DNA of 64,000 bases from JAHEEL01 sp942491345 (GTDB lineage Bacteria; Actinomycetota; Acidimicrobiia; Spongiisociales; UBA5794): assembly GCA_942491345.1 (NCBI GenBank), contig CALOAN010000011.1, positions 248,001-312,000 of the forward strand, given 5' to 3'. Position numbers and translations under genes: made by a program. Under the pieces are notes generated by a model. It was given only the letters and a program-made list of their open reading frames with translations, did no database searches and was not told the origin of the DNA. Shown piece by piece: positions 39,684 to 49,389 of the stretch (its first letter is position 1; each line of letters starts with the position of its first letter).

Positions 39684-42056
39684 TTAGGAGAGGCCGTCCT
39701 CGAATTCGTCCTCGAACGACACCACGGTGCGACCGGGTTTGGCCTCACCACCGCTGTCGTTGCCACGATCGCGCCCACGGTCGCGCCCACGGTCCCGCTG
39801 ACCACGGTCCCGACCACGTCCACGGTCACGTCCACGATCCCCGCGTCCCTCGTTGCGGTCGCTTGGACGGTCGTCGCTCTTCCGCTCCGAGTCGCCACCT
39901 TCTGGGGCTTCGGGCGCATTGGCCAGGTCGAGGCTGACCTTGCCGCGATCGTCGATCTCGCGAACGACAACTTCGACTTTGTCTCCGAGGGCGAGCACGT
40001 CCTCGACGCGGTCGATCCGCTTCCCGCCACCGATCTTGGAGATGTGCAGCAGGCCGTCGCGGCCAGGGAGGATGTTGACGAAGGCACCGAACTTCGTGAT
40101 GTTCACGACTTCGCCCTCGTAGGTCTCTCCGACGTTCGCCTCGGGCGGGTAGCCGATGGCGAGGATCCGCTCCTTGGCGAGCTCCAACGAGGTGGTGTCG
40201 GGAGCACCGACGCGGATGGTTCCGTCGTCTTCGATCTCGATCGTCGCTCCGGTCTCCTCTTCGAGCTCGCGGATCGTCTTGCCCTTGGGCCCAATGACCT
40301 CACCGATCTTGTCCTTGGGCACGGAGATCGCTTCGATCTTCGGTGCCGTCGGAGCAAGCTCGTCGCGCGGTTCCGGAAGCACATCCGTCATCTTGCCGAG
40401 GATGAACAGCCTGGCGTCCCGTGCCTGATTCATCGCATCGATGAGGACCTGCGCCGGAAGCGACTCGATCTTCGTGTCGAGCTGCAAAGCCGTGATCATG
40501 TCTTGAGTGCCTGCGACTTTGAAGTCCATGTCGCCCAACGCGTCCTCGGCGCCGAGGATGTCGGTGAGTGTGACGAACTCGCCGTCGTGGTTGATCAGAC
40601 CCATGGCGATCCCGGCGACGGGCGCTGCGATCGGAACACCGGCGTCCATCAATGACAGCGACGAACCGCAAACCGACGCCATGGACGATGAGCCGTTCGA
40701 CATGAGCACCTCGGAGACGAGGCGGAAGGCATACGGGAACTGTTCGTCGCTGGGGATGACAGGAAGCAGCGCCTTCTCAGCGAGGGCACCGTGTCCGATC
40801 TCGCGACGCTTGGGACCGCGCATGAAACCAGCTTCACCGGTTGCGAAGGGCGGCATGTTGTAGTGGTGCATGTAGCGCTTGGAGTCTTCGATGGAAATGG
40901 TGTCGAGCATCTGCTCCATCTTCAGCATCCCGAGCGTTGTGACGTTCAGGACTTGCGTCTCACCACGGCGGAACAAGCCCGAGCCGTGAGCTTCGGGGAT
41001 CATCCCGACCTTGACATCGATCTCACGGATGTCGGTGACACCGCGACCGTCCAGGCGAACTCCATCTGCGACGACGCGTGAGCGCATGACCTGTTTCTGG
41101 ACGCTCCGATAGGCGTTCGATGCAGCCTTGGCTCCATCTGCGTCATCTTCATCGAGCGCGAGTTCGGCAAGAACGGCTTCCTTCGTGGCAGCTTCGGCCT
41201 CAAGACGCTCCGCCTTATCGGCGATCGTGCCAAGTGCTTCGAGCTTGGGCTTGGCGATTGCCGCCACGCGCTCATACATCTCGTCGGAGTAGTCCTCGGA
41301 GATCGGCCACTCTCGTGGCGCGGCCGGGCCGACGGCTTCGAGCAGTTCGAGCTGCATATCGATCAGTGTGGCGATGTAGCCCTTGGCCTCTTCGAGACCG
41401 CGAGCAACGGTCGCCTCGTCACTTGCCTGCTGGCCGTCCTGAACGAGTCGGTACCCGTCTTCGGTGGCTCCGGCCTCGACCATCGCAATGTCGACTTCGC
41501 CGCTGTCATTCCGCTTTCCTGCAACCACGAGATCGAAGACGGCGCCTTCGAGCTGTTCGTAGGTTGGGAACGGAACCCAGCTTCCGTCGATGAGGCCGAG
41601 CCGGACAGCGCCGATCGGTCCATCAAACGGCAGCGAGCTCAGCGTCAAGGCACCGGAGGCGCCGTTGAGCGCAGGAAGGTCGTAGGCGTTGATGAGATCG
41701 GCCGAGAGGACGGTTGCGACAACATGGGTGTCGTTGCGGTAGCCCTTCGGGAAGTTGGGCCGGAGCGGGCGGTCGATGAGACGGCACGTGAGAATGGCCT
41801 TCTCGGTCGCACGACCCTCGCGGCGGAAGAACGAGCCGGGGATCTTGCCGACGGCGTACATGCGCTCCTCGACGTCCACCGTCAGGGGGAAGAAGTCGGC
41901 GCCTTCGCGCAACCGCGTTGATGCGGTTGCGGTGACGAGGACCTCGGTGTCTCCGACGCGCACCGTTACGGAGCCGTCGGCTAGTTGGGCGAGTTCACCG
42001 GCGCGGAATTCGACTTCCACATCTCCGATGAGCCCACGAATGGCAGTCTCAGCCAA
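39684..42056 (-). CDS. pnp: Polyribonucleotide nucleotidyltransferase (PNPase)
   Basis: 790 residues if started at TTG 42056, which has AAGGAG 8 nt upstream and leaves a family-like N-terminus (LAETAIRGLIGDVEVEFRAG). The longer frame to 42125 adds 23 atypical residues. Two RNase PH domains (GSFFRREGRATEKAILTCRLIDRPLRPNFP; GLFRRGETQVLNVTTLG and SLSLMDAGVP), a helical linker, KH (VIGPKGKTIRELEEETGATIEIEDDG) and S1 (GEVVNITKFGAFVNILPGRDGLLHIS) follow in the usual order. The C-terminal ~50 residues are an Arg/Gly/Asp repeat tail (RGDRGRDRGRGRDRGQRDRG), probably an RNA-binding disordered end. Degrades mRNA phosphorolytically. Downstream of rpsO, as in many bacteria. Confidence 0.95.
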   Translation of the reverse strand: MAETAIRGLIGDVEVEFRAGELAQLADGSVTVRVGDTEVLVTATASTRLREGADFFPLTVDVEERMYAVGKIPGSFFRREGRATEKAILTCRLIDRPLRPNFPKGYRNDTHVVATVLSADLINAYDLPALNGASGALTLSSLPFDGPIGAVRLGLIDGSWVPFPTYEQLEGAVFDLVVAGKRNDSGEVDIAMVEAGATEDGYRLVQDGQQASDEATVARGLEEAKGYIATLIDMQLELLEAVGPAAPREWPISEDYSDEMYERVAAIAKPKLEALGTIADKAERLEAEAATKEAVLAELALDEDDADGAKAASNAYRSVQKQVMRSRVVADGVRLDGRGVTDIREIDVKVGMIPEAHGSGLFRRGETQVLNVTTLGMLKMEQMLDTISIEDSKRYMHHYNMPPFATGEAGFMRGPKRREIGHGALAEKALLPVIPSDEQFPYAFRLVSEVLMSNGSSSMASVCGSSLSLMDAGVPIAAPVAGIAMGLINHDGEFVTLTDILGAEDALGDMDFKVAGTQDMITALQLDTKIESLPAQVLIDAMNQARDARLFILGKMTDVLPEPRDELAPTAPKIEAISVPKDKIGEVIGPKGKTIRELEEETGATIEIEDDGTIRVGAPDTTSLELAKERILAIGYPPEANVGETYEGEVVNITKFGAFVNILPGRDGLLHISKIGGGKRIDRVEDVLALGDKVEVVVREIDDRGKVSLDLANAPEAPEGGDSERKSDDRPSDRNEGRGDRGRDRGRGRDRGQRDRGRDRGRDRGNDSGGEAKPGRTVVSFEDEFEDGLS

Positions 42057-42180
42057 TTGGATCTCTCCTTCGTTGAAGCGGCGACCAATTGGCAGTGGGC
42101 GGGTCTCGACGGAGCCGAGGCCCATCCACTGACAACTGGTACCACCGCACTGGTATGCGAGGGAGCGTCGAATACGCCGA

Positions 42181-42201
42181 AGGCGGCTTCAAGAGCCGCC
42201 T
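42181..42201. terminator. Hairpin between rpsO and pnp
   Basis: A perfect 8-bp stem AGGCGGCT / AGCCGCCT with a 5-nt loop in the rpsO-pnp gap, with no T run. In other bacteria a hairpin here is a partial terminator or an RNase III processing and autoregulation site for pnp; either fits. Confidence 0.5.
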
Positions 42202-42210
42202 CCCTATGCG

Positions 42211-42468
42211 CTATCGGCGCAATCCCAGTTTCGCGATGAGCGAACGGTAGCGCTCCACATCTTGGTCGTGGAGGTACCGGAGAAGTCGCCTGCGTTTCCC
42301 GACCATCATCAACAGCCCTCTTCGGCTGTGGTGGTCCTTCTTGTTGACCTTGAGATGCTCGGTTAGATGGTTGATGCGTTCGGTGAGCAGCGCGACCTGA
42401 ACCTCCGGCGAGCCGGTGTCGGTAGCGTGCGTGCCAAATTCATCGACGACGGTTTGAGTGTCGTTCAC
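42211..42468 (-). CDS. rpsO: 30S ribosomal protein S15
   Basis: 85 residues from GTG 42468, near the usual 88-89 for S15. The whole family pattern is present: EFGTHATDTGSPEVQVALLTERINHLTEHLKVNKKDHHSRRGLLMMVGKRRRLLRYLHDQD. Binds the central domain of 16S rRNA early in assembly. An extended -10-like TGCTATCAT lies about 55 nt upstream on the minus strand (near 42520). Gene order rpsO-pnp is conserved. Confidence 0.96.
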   Translation of the reverse strand: MNDTQTVVDEFGTHATDTGSPEVQVALLTERINHLTEHLKVNKKDHHSRRGLLMMVGKRRRLLRYLHDQDVERYRSLIAKLGLRR

Positions 42469-42557
42469 GAGGGTCTTTCCTTCGCGACAGAGTACGCGGG
42501 CGATCGCCCGATTCGGGATGATAGCAACACTCGGTGTTAACCACCGAAACCTTCATC

Positions 42558-43799
42558 TCATCGTCCGCCCAGCATCCCCCATGCATCGAGTCCGAGACGC
42601 TCACTCGCCTTCGACGCCCGGTGCCCGTGTCTCCCGGCGTCAACCGTCGACTGCTGCTGCTTCGCTGCCTCGAGGCCGCGGCGCGTGAGCAGGGTCTCCG
42701 GCAGGTTCGAAGCCGGCCACCTGCATGAGCCAACCTGTCTCGCCTCGGCCGCGATGCAGGCTGCGACGGTGTCGCTGTGCAACACGGAGTTGTGCGCCTC
42801 CCCCATCCGGCTCCACATCGCGAAGATGTTTGGGAAACGGCCAAGCATGCCACCACGACCGTCGTTGAGGTCGTACACCCGCACCCCGTCTGGACGATCA
42901 CGGAAGTTCGTGAATCCGGCATCGGGATTCCGGACGATCACGACCTCAACTCCCGACGTTCGGCCGAGGCCGTCGCGGATGTCCCTGCAGCCGGTCCAAC
43001 CGCATCGCACGGGGTCGAACAGGCCGTCATCGGCCGTGTTGCCGTGAAGCCAGCCCAAGCTCTGGAGCAGACCAAGCGGGCCGCTCGAGATCGGTGGATC
43101 GAGGATGGTCGCCCCCACAACCCCCTCAACCCCGATAGTCGGGTGTTCGTCCCATCGAGCGACGACTTCGGTGATCACCGCCCCTCCCTTGCTATGTCCG
43201 ACGAGATAGATCGGCCGGCCATCGGTGCCAAGCGCCGCAAGGTAGGCGCCGAGGGCGTCGGCGGCGTCGTCGGTGGTGGCGCGCTGGGATGCTTCGATCG
43301 GATCATCAGAGGGCCAGGCCCACCGATAGTCGAAGACGCGGACATCATCGCCATCCGCACCGATGCGTTTCGCAAGGTCGTCGAATCCTCGAGGATCGCC
43401 GCCGTGGCCGGGAACGTACACAAACAGCGGGTCCTGTGAACCCGAAGTGAGCCCCGTATGCCGCCGACGGGCAAGGACGGCGCTCGCAATCACCGCGCCG
43501 CCAAGGCCGGCGCCACTCGCCGGGGCGAGGGGAATCCGAATCGGTCCGCGTCTTGGCCTGTTGGCGTCGCCCGGCGACAAGCCGAGCGCGTCCCCGGGAG
43601 CCCCAATTTCGACCGTGCCTTCGGAGTGTGATCCGTGTGAGGTGGCTGCTGGTGGTTCGAATCCGAGCGACCCGTCATCGGCGTACCCCGGCGGCACGGA
43701 CAGAAGAGCTGCTACGAAGGCGGCGGTTGCGAGGAGGGCACCCGGCACGATGAATTCCAATCCCGGGGAGTGCGAGGCCTGTGGCCACGATGCAGCCAC
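42558..43799 (-). CDS. Membrane-anchored or secreted alpha/beta hydrolase
   Basis: 413 residues from GTG 43799; a later start near the LEFIVPGALL segment is possible. An N-terminal hydrophobic stretch (IVPGALLATAAFVAALLSVPPGYA) is followed by a low-complexity region to about 90 and another short hydrophobic piece (GLGGAVIASAVLA). The hydrolase domain has FVYVPGHGGDPRGFDDLAKRI (oxyanion loop) and the nucleophile elbow YLVGHSKGGAVI (Ser near 203), with DDGLFDPVRCGW and AHNSVLHSD supplying acid and His candidates. Likely lipase/esterase outside the membrane. Four Cys in the C-terminal half suggest disulfides. Confidence 0.75.
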   Translation of the reverse strand: MAASWPQASHSPGLEFIVPGALLATAAFVAALLSVPPGYADDGSLGFEPPAATSHGSHSEGTVEIGAPGDALGLSPGDANRPRRGPIRIPLAPASGAGLGGAVIASAVLARRRHTGLTSGSQDPLFVYVPGHGGDPRGFDDLAKRIGADGDDVRVFDYRWAWPSDDPIEASQRATTDDAADALGAYLAALGTDGRPIYLVGHSKGGAVITEVVARWDEHPTIGVEGVVGATILDPPISSGPLGLLQSLGWLHGNTADDGLFDPVRCGWTGCRDIRDGLGRTSGVEVVIVRNPDAGFTNFRDRPDGVRVYDLNDGRGGMLGRFPNIFAMWSRMGEAHNSVLHSDTVAACIAAEARQVGSCRWPASNLPETLLTRRGLEAAKQQQSTVDAGRHGHRASKASERLGLDAWGMLGGR

Positions 43800-43811
43800 A
43801 GCCGTCCGCCG

Positions 43812-44744
43812 TCAAGACGCCTGTTCGTCCAAGATGCGCGCGGCGGCCTTGATGTCGGTGCGGATCTGTGTGAGCAACTCGTCGACGGATGCGAACCGAC
43901 GTTCTTCACGAATGCGCCGAACGAACCCAACGTCGAGCTGTTTGCCGTACAGGTCCATGTCGTGGTCGAGCACATGGACCTCGAGCACCCGTTCGGTCCC
44001 GTCGAACGTAGGTCGAACACCAAGGTTGGCAACCCCTCGGTAGTCCGATCCGTCGATCCCCACCCGGACTGCGTAGACACCCTCGCTCGGAACCGTGAGC
44101 ACGGCGGGGAATGAGACGTTCGCCGTCGGCACGCCGAGCTGACGGCCGCGACCGTCTCCAGGCACAACGATGCCCTCCATCTCATACGGACGGCCGAGCA
44201 TCGCTGCTGCGCCCTCGACGTCTCCCGACTCCACTCGCTCCCGGATCAACGTGGACCGAATCTCCTCGTCCGCCTGGCGGGCGATCTCGACCACCTCGAC
44301 GCGGAAGCCGCGGCTCGCCCCAAGCTCAGCGAGGGTGTCGGTCGTGCCCGACGCGCCGCGTCCGAACCGGAACCCGCTTCCAACGGCAACGAACCGTGTC
44401 TTGAGGCCTTCGACGAGGAACCGATCGACGAACTCCTCGGGTGTCATGTCCCGCATTGATTCATCGAAGCCCAGCACCGCGATTCGATCGATCCCTGCCG
44501 CCTCGAGGAGTTCGAAACGGCGTTTGAGGGTGCTCAGGCGTGTCGGTGCCCGGTCCGGGGCGAGCACGGCGGCCGGATGTATGCCGAACGTCATCGCGAC
44601 GCGGGTGAGGCCGTTGGCGTTCCCGTGAAGTGCCCGCAATACCCTGTGGTGTCCGAGGTGCACACCGTCGAAGACACCGATTGCCACTGCCGAGCCCTGC
44701 TCTGGCGTCTCCCAACCGGCCGGGTCCCCCTGGTAGACGATCAT
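43812..44744 (-). CDS. ribF: Bifunctional riboflavin kinase / FAD synthetase
   Basis: 310 residues. The nucleotidyltransferase half has AIGVFDGVHLGHHRVL (HxGH, about 21-36), VGSGFRFGRGASGTTDTL and EIRSTLIRERVESGDVEGAAAMLGRPYEMEG. The kinase half has GRGRQLGVPTANVSFP and YRGVANLGVRPTFDG with closing VHVLDHDMDLYGKQLDVGFVRRIREERRF. Makes FMN then FAD. ATG 44744 overlaps the truB stop by 4 nt, forming the classic rbfA-(nrnA)-truB-ribF operon. Confidence 0.95.
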   Translation of the reverse strand: MIVYQGDPAGWETPEQGSAVAIGVFDGVHLGHHRVLRALHGNANGLTRVAMTFGIHPAAVLAPDRAPTRLSTLKRRFELLEAAGIDRIAVLGFDESMRDMTPEEFVDRFLVEGLKTRFVAVGSGFRFGRGASGTTDTLAELGASRGFRVEVVEIARQADEEIRSTLIRERVESGDVEGAAAMLGRPYEMEGIVVPGDGRGRQLGVPTANVSFPAVLTVPSEGVYAVRVGIDGSDYRGVANLGVRPTFDGTERVLEVHVLDHDMDLYGKQLDVGFVRRIREERRFASVDELLTQIRTDIKAAARILDEQAS

Positions 44745-45649
44745 GCGACGACAACCTCGGCCCTGGCGGCGAGTCCATCAACCCGGTACACACCTATGAG
44801 AGAGCCGTCGGCAACCAGCCGGACCAGACCGGGCGTCGGCTCATCATCGGCGCCCTCGAGCATGTCGACCGGGACGGCAGCGCCGTTCCGTGCGGCGGCG
44901 GCGAACGACGGGGGAATGACCCTGGCCGGTATGTCGGCAAGCACTCGATCATGCGCTACAACAAGGTCTCGAACCGTTCCGTCCGCAACCGCCTCCTCGA
45001 TCGTGTGGATCTGCACGGCATCGGCAACGCCGATCGAACCGTTTCGGATCCTCCGCAGTGCGGTGAGATGTGCGCGCCCGCCGACCGCTCGAGCAAGGTC
45101 GTCGCCGAGTGTCCGCACGTACGTTCCGGTGCTACACACGACGTCGAACGAGACTTCTGGATAGTCTGACGGGGCGAGGTCGGTGATGTTGAGCTCGTAG
45201 ATCTCAACCGGTCGAGCCTGGCGCTCGACGACCTCTCCGGCCCTCGCAAGCTCGTAGAGGCGCTTCCCCTCGACCTTGCGCGCCGACACCATCGGCGGGA
45301 TCTGAAGGATCGGTCCGCGGAATCGTTCGGCAGCCGTCTCGAGCTGTGCCACGGTGACCGGAAGTGGGGCACGGTCAATGACGGCGCCGTCGGCATCGAG
45401 GGAGTCGGTCGCCACTCCGAACTGCGCCGTGGCTCGATACTCCTTCGGAAGCCCTTGGACGTAGCGCAGCAACCGTGTGTATCTCCCGATGCCGACGACC
45501 AAGAGGCCGGTGGCCATCGGATCGAGCGTGCCCGCATGCCCCACCTTGCCGCCGATGAGCCCACGGATCTTCGCAACAACGTCGTGGCTCGTCCATCCCT
45601 GGTCCTTGTCGACGAGAAGGAACCCGTCGCCGATCCCGGTCTTCTTCAC
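44741..45649 (-). CDS. truB: tRNA pseudouridine(55) synthase TruB
   Basis: 302 residues from GTG 45649, whose GTGA overlaps the nrnA stop; longer frames are not supported. Motifs: DGFLLVDKDQGWTSHDVVAKIRGL, the catalytic-Asp motif KVGHAGTLDPMATGLLVVGIGRYTRL (about 34-59), KEYRATAQFGVATDSLDADG, and VCSTGTYVRTLGDDLARAVGGRAHLTALRR. It converts U55 of tRNA to pseudouridine. The C-terminal PUA-like part ends about 302. Confidence 0.95.
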   Translation of the reverse strand: MKKTGIGDGFLLVDKDQGWTSHDVVAKIRGLIGGKVGHAGTLDPMATGLLVVGIGRYTRLLRYVQGLPKEYRATAQFGVATDSLDADGAVIDRAPLPVTVAQLETAAERFRGPILQIPPMVSARKVEGKRLYELARAGEVVERQARPVEIYELNITDLAPSDYPEVSFDVVCSTGTYVRTLGDDLARAVGGRAHLTALRRIRNGSIGVADAVQIHTIEEAVADGTVRDLVVAHDRVLADIPARVIPPSFAAAARNGAAVPVDMLEGADDEPTPGLVRLVADGSLIGVYRVDGLAARAEVVVA

Positions 45650-46611
45650 GACATCAATCCAACGATCTGGTCGATCGTGGCTTCGACGGTGAGGTCCGAT
45701 GTGAACCCGGCGGCGTTTCGGTGGCCTCCCCCGCCAAAGGTGGCGGCGATCATGGCGACGTCGACCCCACCGCGCGACCGGAGACTTCCCTTCAACACTC
45801 CGGGCTGGATCTCCTTCAGCAAGCACGCAACATCCGCTTCTTGGGCAAGCCGCACGAGGTCGATGAGCTGATCAGCCGATTCCCAGCCAATGCCGGCGTC
45901 GCTGATGTCCTGCTGGCGCAGGACCGCCCACACGAGTCCTGCATCAGCGTCCAGTTGGGCACCACCAAGGACGCGTGAAACGACGGCAAAGTAGCCGAAC
46001 GGGTTCTCCTCGTAGAGTGCCTGCCCGATCGTCGCCGGCTCGACTCCTGCAGCGAGGAGATCTGCCGCCATCCGATGGACCGCGGGGGTTGTCGACGAGT
46101 ACTGGAAGCGCCCGGTGTCAGTCACCAACCCCACGTAGAGGGCTTTGGCGATCGGCGGGGTGATCGCCCACCCGAGGCGCTGCAGGAACTCGTAGACCAA
46201 TTGGGTCGTGGCCGCCGCAGCAGGATCGACTACGCGCACATCGCCGATCGTGCCCGGTGTCACGTGGTGGTCGATAACGAGGATGCGCTTGGCACTGGCG
46301 ACCGCGGGACCAACCGACCCGATCCGATCCAAGACGCCGGTGTCGCACACGATGGCCAAGTCGAGGTCGTCCGGGAACTCCGACGGAGGAACCAGAACAC
46401 TCTGATCCAGCACTCGGAACTCTCCCCCCACGACGAACGGCAAACCAAACGATGCCACGGCGTCTTTTCCGACGGACCGTGCCCCGAGCGCGATCGCAAT
46501 CATCGAACCGAGCGCGTCTCCGTCGGGCCGGACGTGGCCGACGACACCGATACGATGCGCCCCGGCCATCTCTCCAACCGCCTGATTCCATACGTCTTCA
46601 GTCGGTGGCAT
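45646..46611 (-). CDS. nrnA: DHH/DHHA1 phosphoesterase, NrnA-like (nanoRNase / pAp phosphatase)
   Basis: 321 residues. DHH motifs: GVVGHVRPDGDALGSMIAIAL (about 22-42), AIVCDTGVLDRIG, LVIDHHVTPGTIGDVRVVDP (DHH, about 114) and GLVTDTGRFQYSSTT. DHHA1 end: IQPGVLKGSLRSRGGVDVAMIAATFGGGGHRNAAGF. Degrades 2-5-nt RNA and dephosphorylates pAp. Standard position between rbfA and truB in actinobacteria; coupled to both neighbours (14-nt overlap with rbfA, GTGA with truB). Confidence 0.92.
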   Translation of the reverse strand: MPPTEDVWNQAVGEMAGAHRIGVVGHVRPDGDALGSMIAIALGARSVGKDAVASFGLPFVVGGEFRVLDQSVLVPPSEFPDDLDLAIVCDTGVLDRIGSVGPAVASAKRILVIDHHVTPGTIGDVRVVDPAAAATTQLVYEFLQRLGWAITPPIAKALYVGLVTDTGRFQYSSTTPAVHRMAADLLAAGVEPATIGQALYEENPFGYFAVVSRVLGGAQLDADAGLVWAVLRQQDISDAGIGWESADQLIDLVRLAQEADVACLLKEIQPGVLKGSLRSRGGVDVAMIAATFGGGGHRNAAGFTSDLTVEATIDQIVGLMS

Positions 46612-46972
46612 GTGGCTCCTCAGCGTCGGCCTCGAGTTCGTGCAGCAGCTGATCGATCTTGAGCCCCTCGCCGATCGAAGGGTCGAGCTTGAAGGTGAGC
46701 CGCGGCGTGTACTTCATACGGATCTGGCTGCCCGCAATCGACTGGATGCGCGGAGCTGCACGCTGGAGGGCGGCACCCGTCTCCGCAACTTCCTCGTCGG
46801 TCCCGAGCACCGAGTAGTAGACAACCGCAGTCCTCAGGTCTGGGGTGGCGTCGACCCCGGTGATGGTGAGAAAGCCAAGACCCGGGTCTTTGAGGCCGAT
46901 CGCTGCCTCGGCGATGACCTCGCGGAGCAGCTCGTTGACTTTGCGCATGCGCGGACTGTCCGGTCGACTCAT
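46598..46972 (-). CDS. rbfA: Ribosome-binding factor A
   Basis: 124 residues from ATG 46972; the first 50 codons of the longer frame lie over the upstream gene. Single KH-like domain: SRPDSPRMRKVNELLREVIAEAAIGLKDPGLGFLTITGVDATPDLRTAVVYYSVLG...RIQSIAGSQIRMKYTPRLTFKLDPSI. Cold-shock 16S rRNA maturation factor for the 30S subunit. 4-nt overlap with the DUF503 gene upstream. Confidence 0.95.
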   Translation of the reverse strand: MSRPDSPRMRKVNELLREVIAEAAIGLKDPGLGFLTITGVDATPDLRTAVVYYSVLGTDEEVAETGAALQRAAPRIQSIAGSQIRMKYTPRLTFKLDPSIGEGLKIDQLLHELEADAEEPHATD

Positions 46973-47265
46973 CGATCCCCCTCGTCGAGGTAGAAGCGGC
47001 TCGTGCCGAGAACCTCGATCTCGGTTCGCTGTTCGAGGTCTCTGGCGATCGAGGCCAGCATTCGATCGACCTGACCGGGTGACTCGGACACCACGGCAAC
47101 CCCCAGGTCCGCTCGCTGCCAAAGGTCCTGATGGTCGACCTCCGCCACCGCGGTGGGGTGTGAACCCCCGATTTCGGCGATGATCCTCTTCACCACGCGG
47201 CGCTTCTCCTTGAGCGAACGCATTCCTCGGATCCGAAGTTCGACGTGAAGGGCTCCGACGTACAC
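46969..47265 (-). CDS. DUF503 family protein (YlxP-like)
   Basis: 98 residues. The family's opening YVGALHVELRIRGMRSLKEKRRVVKRIIAEI and central VAEVDHQDLWQRADLGVAVVSES are clear, ending ARDLEQRTEIEVLGTSRFYL. Located between infB and rbfA, the normal site for ylxP. Thought to help ribosome assembly or function; molecular role unproven. Confidence 0.9.
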   Translation of the reverse strand: MYVGALHVELRIRGMRSLKEKRRVVKRIIAEIGGSHPTAVAEVDHQDLWQRADLGVAVVSESPGQVDRMLASIARDLEQRTEIEVLGTSRFYLDEGDR

Positions 47266-47295
47266 CCTGCGCCTCCTCAGCGGACGATCGCCCGA

Positions 47296-49389
47296 TCAGG
47301 TCCTGGCGATCTCCTTCACCTCGTAGGACTCAATCGTGTCGCCTTCCTTGACATCGCGGAAGTTCGCCAGACCGATTCCGCATTCGTATCCAGTTTGAAC
47401 GCTCTGCACGTCCTCTTTGAACCTTCGCAGCGAGGCGATCCTGCCGTCATACACAACAACACCGTCGCGAACAAGACGCGCCCTTGCGTTGCGGTTGATG
47501 TTCCCCTCGGTGACGTAGCAGCCGGCCACGAAGCCGAAACGTGGTGCTCGGAAGGTCGCTCGGACTTCGGCTACTCCGAGGAACGATTCCACCTCGTCCG
47601 GGGCCAGCTCACCAACAAGCATCGACTCGATGTCGTCGAGGAGTTCGTAGATGATCGAGAACGTCCTGATGTCGATGCCGGCGTCCTTCGCTGCGGCTCT
47701 GGCCGAAGTATCGGGCCGAGCGTTGAATCCGTAGATCAGCGCTTCCGAGGCTTCGGCGAGCATTACGTCGTTCGCGGTGATCCCGCCGACGGCGCCGTGC
47801 ACAACCGTCACCGCGGCATCGTCTCGCGAGATCTTCGCAACGGCATCGCGAATCGCCTCGAGCGATCCGTGCGCATCGGCTTTCACGATGATCCGGAGCT
47901 CGGCGTGGTCGGAAGTCCTGAGCGTCTCGAGGAGTTGCGTCAGGCGCTCCGTCGCAGTTGGAACCGTGAGCTCCTTGCCGCGTTTTCTCGACGTCTCCTC
48001 TTCCGCCAGCTTGCGTGCCGTACGTTCGTTCTGCACGACTTGGAACATGTCGCCTGCAAGCGGGACGTCGCTCCACCCCGAGATGAGAACGGGAGCACTC
48101 GGCCCCGCAGACTTCAACTGTCCGCCGCGCTCATCGAACATCGCCCGGACTCGTCCGGACACGGTGCCGCAAACGACGGCGTCGCCCTTCTTCAGCGTGC
48201 CTCGCTGGACAATGACGGTAGCTACCGGACCTCGTCCGACTTCGAGCTGGCCCTCGATCACGGTACCCACTGCGCGTGCATTCGGATTTGCCGTGAGTTC
48301 CTCAACCTCGGCAACAAGCGCAACGATCTCGAGGAGGTCGTCGATTCCGTCCCCGTTGAGTGCGGAGATCTCTACTGCGGGCACATCTCCACCAAGGTCC
48401 TCGACCACGAGACCGTGCTGCGTGAGCGCCGCGCGAACGGCATACGGGTCTGCGGTTTCGAGATCCATCTTGTTGATCGCAACGATGATCGGGACGTCCG
48501 CTGCCTTGGCATGGTCGATGGCCTCGACCGTTTGGGGCATCACACCGTCGTTGGCGGCAACAACAAGGATGACGAGGTCGGTGACGTTGGCCCCTCGAGC
48601 GCGGAGTGCCGTGAACGCTTCGTGGCCGGGCGTATCGATGAAGCTGATCAGATTGCCGCCGCTCTTCACCTGATAGGCACCGATATGCTGAGTGATTCCG
48701 CCGGCCTCCCCCGCCACGACGTCGGCCGTGCGGATCGTGTCGAGCAGTTGGGTCTTGCCGTGATCGACGTGTCCCATCACGGTCACCACCGCTGGTCGCG
48801 GCTTCAGGCTCGCAGGATCGTCTTCGTACTCAACCACGCTGTGGAGCGGCCCCTCGTCGGCGAGGGCCACCTCATCCTGTTCGGCGACAAGAAGCTCGTA
48901 TCCGAACTTTCGGCCAAGCGGTTCGATGGCATCGATCGGGATCTCGCCGCCGGCCGGGACCATTTCACCCATCTCCATGAGCGCTTGAACGATGAGCACC
49001 GTTCGGGTCTGAATCAGACGGGCGAGCTCGTGTGTTGTGAGGCCGGGTTCCACCAGAAGCACGCGTTCATCATCGGACGCCGCATCATCCTCTGATTGCA
49101 TCCCCGGCTCGGCTTCCGGACCTGGCTCTTCGTCAGTCTCCGGTTCCGTGTCCGGCTCGACGCTCACTTCGACCGCGGCCTCGACTTCGAGTTCTGGATC
49201 GGGGCTTGGCTGCTCAGGAGAATCCGCGGCGGTCTCTTCATAGGACAGTCGGACGAGCGCGGCCGCATCCTCGTCCAATCCAGACGACGCGGTCTTCACC
49301 TCGATCCCGAGTTCCTGAGCGCGCGCCAGCACATCCTTGGATTCAAGCCCAAGGTCTCGTGCGAGTTCGTAGACCCTTTGCTTCGCCAC
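47296..49389 (-). CDS. infB: Translation initiation factor IF-2
   Basis: 697 residues, shorter than most actinobacterial IF-2 (often 900+) because the N-terminal linker is compact. It starts GTG 49389 (AKQRVYELARDLGLESKDVLARAQELGIEVKT), with the SD GAGGAG inside the last nusA codons. Acidic linker about 55-110, then an IF2N-type domain, and the G domain: VMGHVDHGKTQLLDTIRT (G1, about 207), FIDTPGHEAF (G3), INKMDLE (G4), then C-terminal fMet-tRNA domains. The G1 reads KTQLLD rather than the commoner KTSLLD. Directly abuts nusA with no ylxR gene between. Confidence 0.95.
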   Translation of the reverse strand: MAKQRVYELARDLGLESKDVLARAQELGIEVKTASSGLDEDAAALVRLSYEETAADSPEQPSPDPELEVEAAVEVSVEPDTEPETDEEPGPEAEPGMQSEDDAASDDERVLLVEPGLTTHELARLIQTRTVLIVQALMEMGEMVPAGGEIPIDAIEPLGRKFGYELLVAEQDEVALADEGPLHSVVEYEDDPASLKPRPAVVTVMGHVDHGKTQLLDTIRTADVVAGEAGGITQHIGAYQVKSGGNLISFIDTPGHEAFTALRARGANVTDLVILVVAANDGVMPQTVEAIDHAKAADVPIIVAINKMDLETADPYAVRAALTQHGLVVEDLGGDVPAVEISALNGDGIDDLLEIVALVAEVEELTANPNARAVGTVIEGQLEVGRGPVATVIVQRGTLKKGDAVVCGTVSGRVRAMFDERGGQLKSAGPSAPVLISGWSDVPLAGDMFQVVQNERTARKLAEEETSRKRGKELTVPTATERLTQLLETLRTSDHAELRIIVKADAHGSLEAIRDAVAKISRDDAAVTVVHGAVGGITANDVMLAEASEALIYGFNARPDTSARAAAKDAGIDIRTFSIIYELLDDIESMLVGELAPDEVESFLGVAEVRATFRAPRFGFVAGCYVTEGNINRNARARLVRDGVVVYDGRIASLRRFKEDVQSVQTGYECGIGLANFRDVKEGDTIESYEVKEIART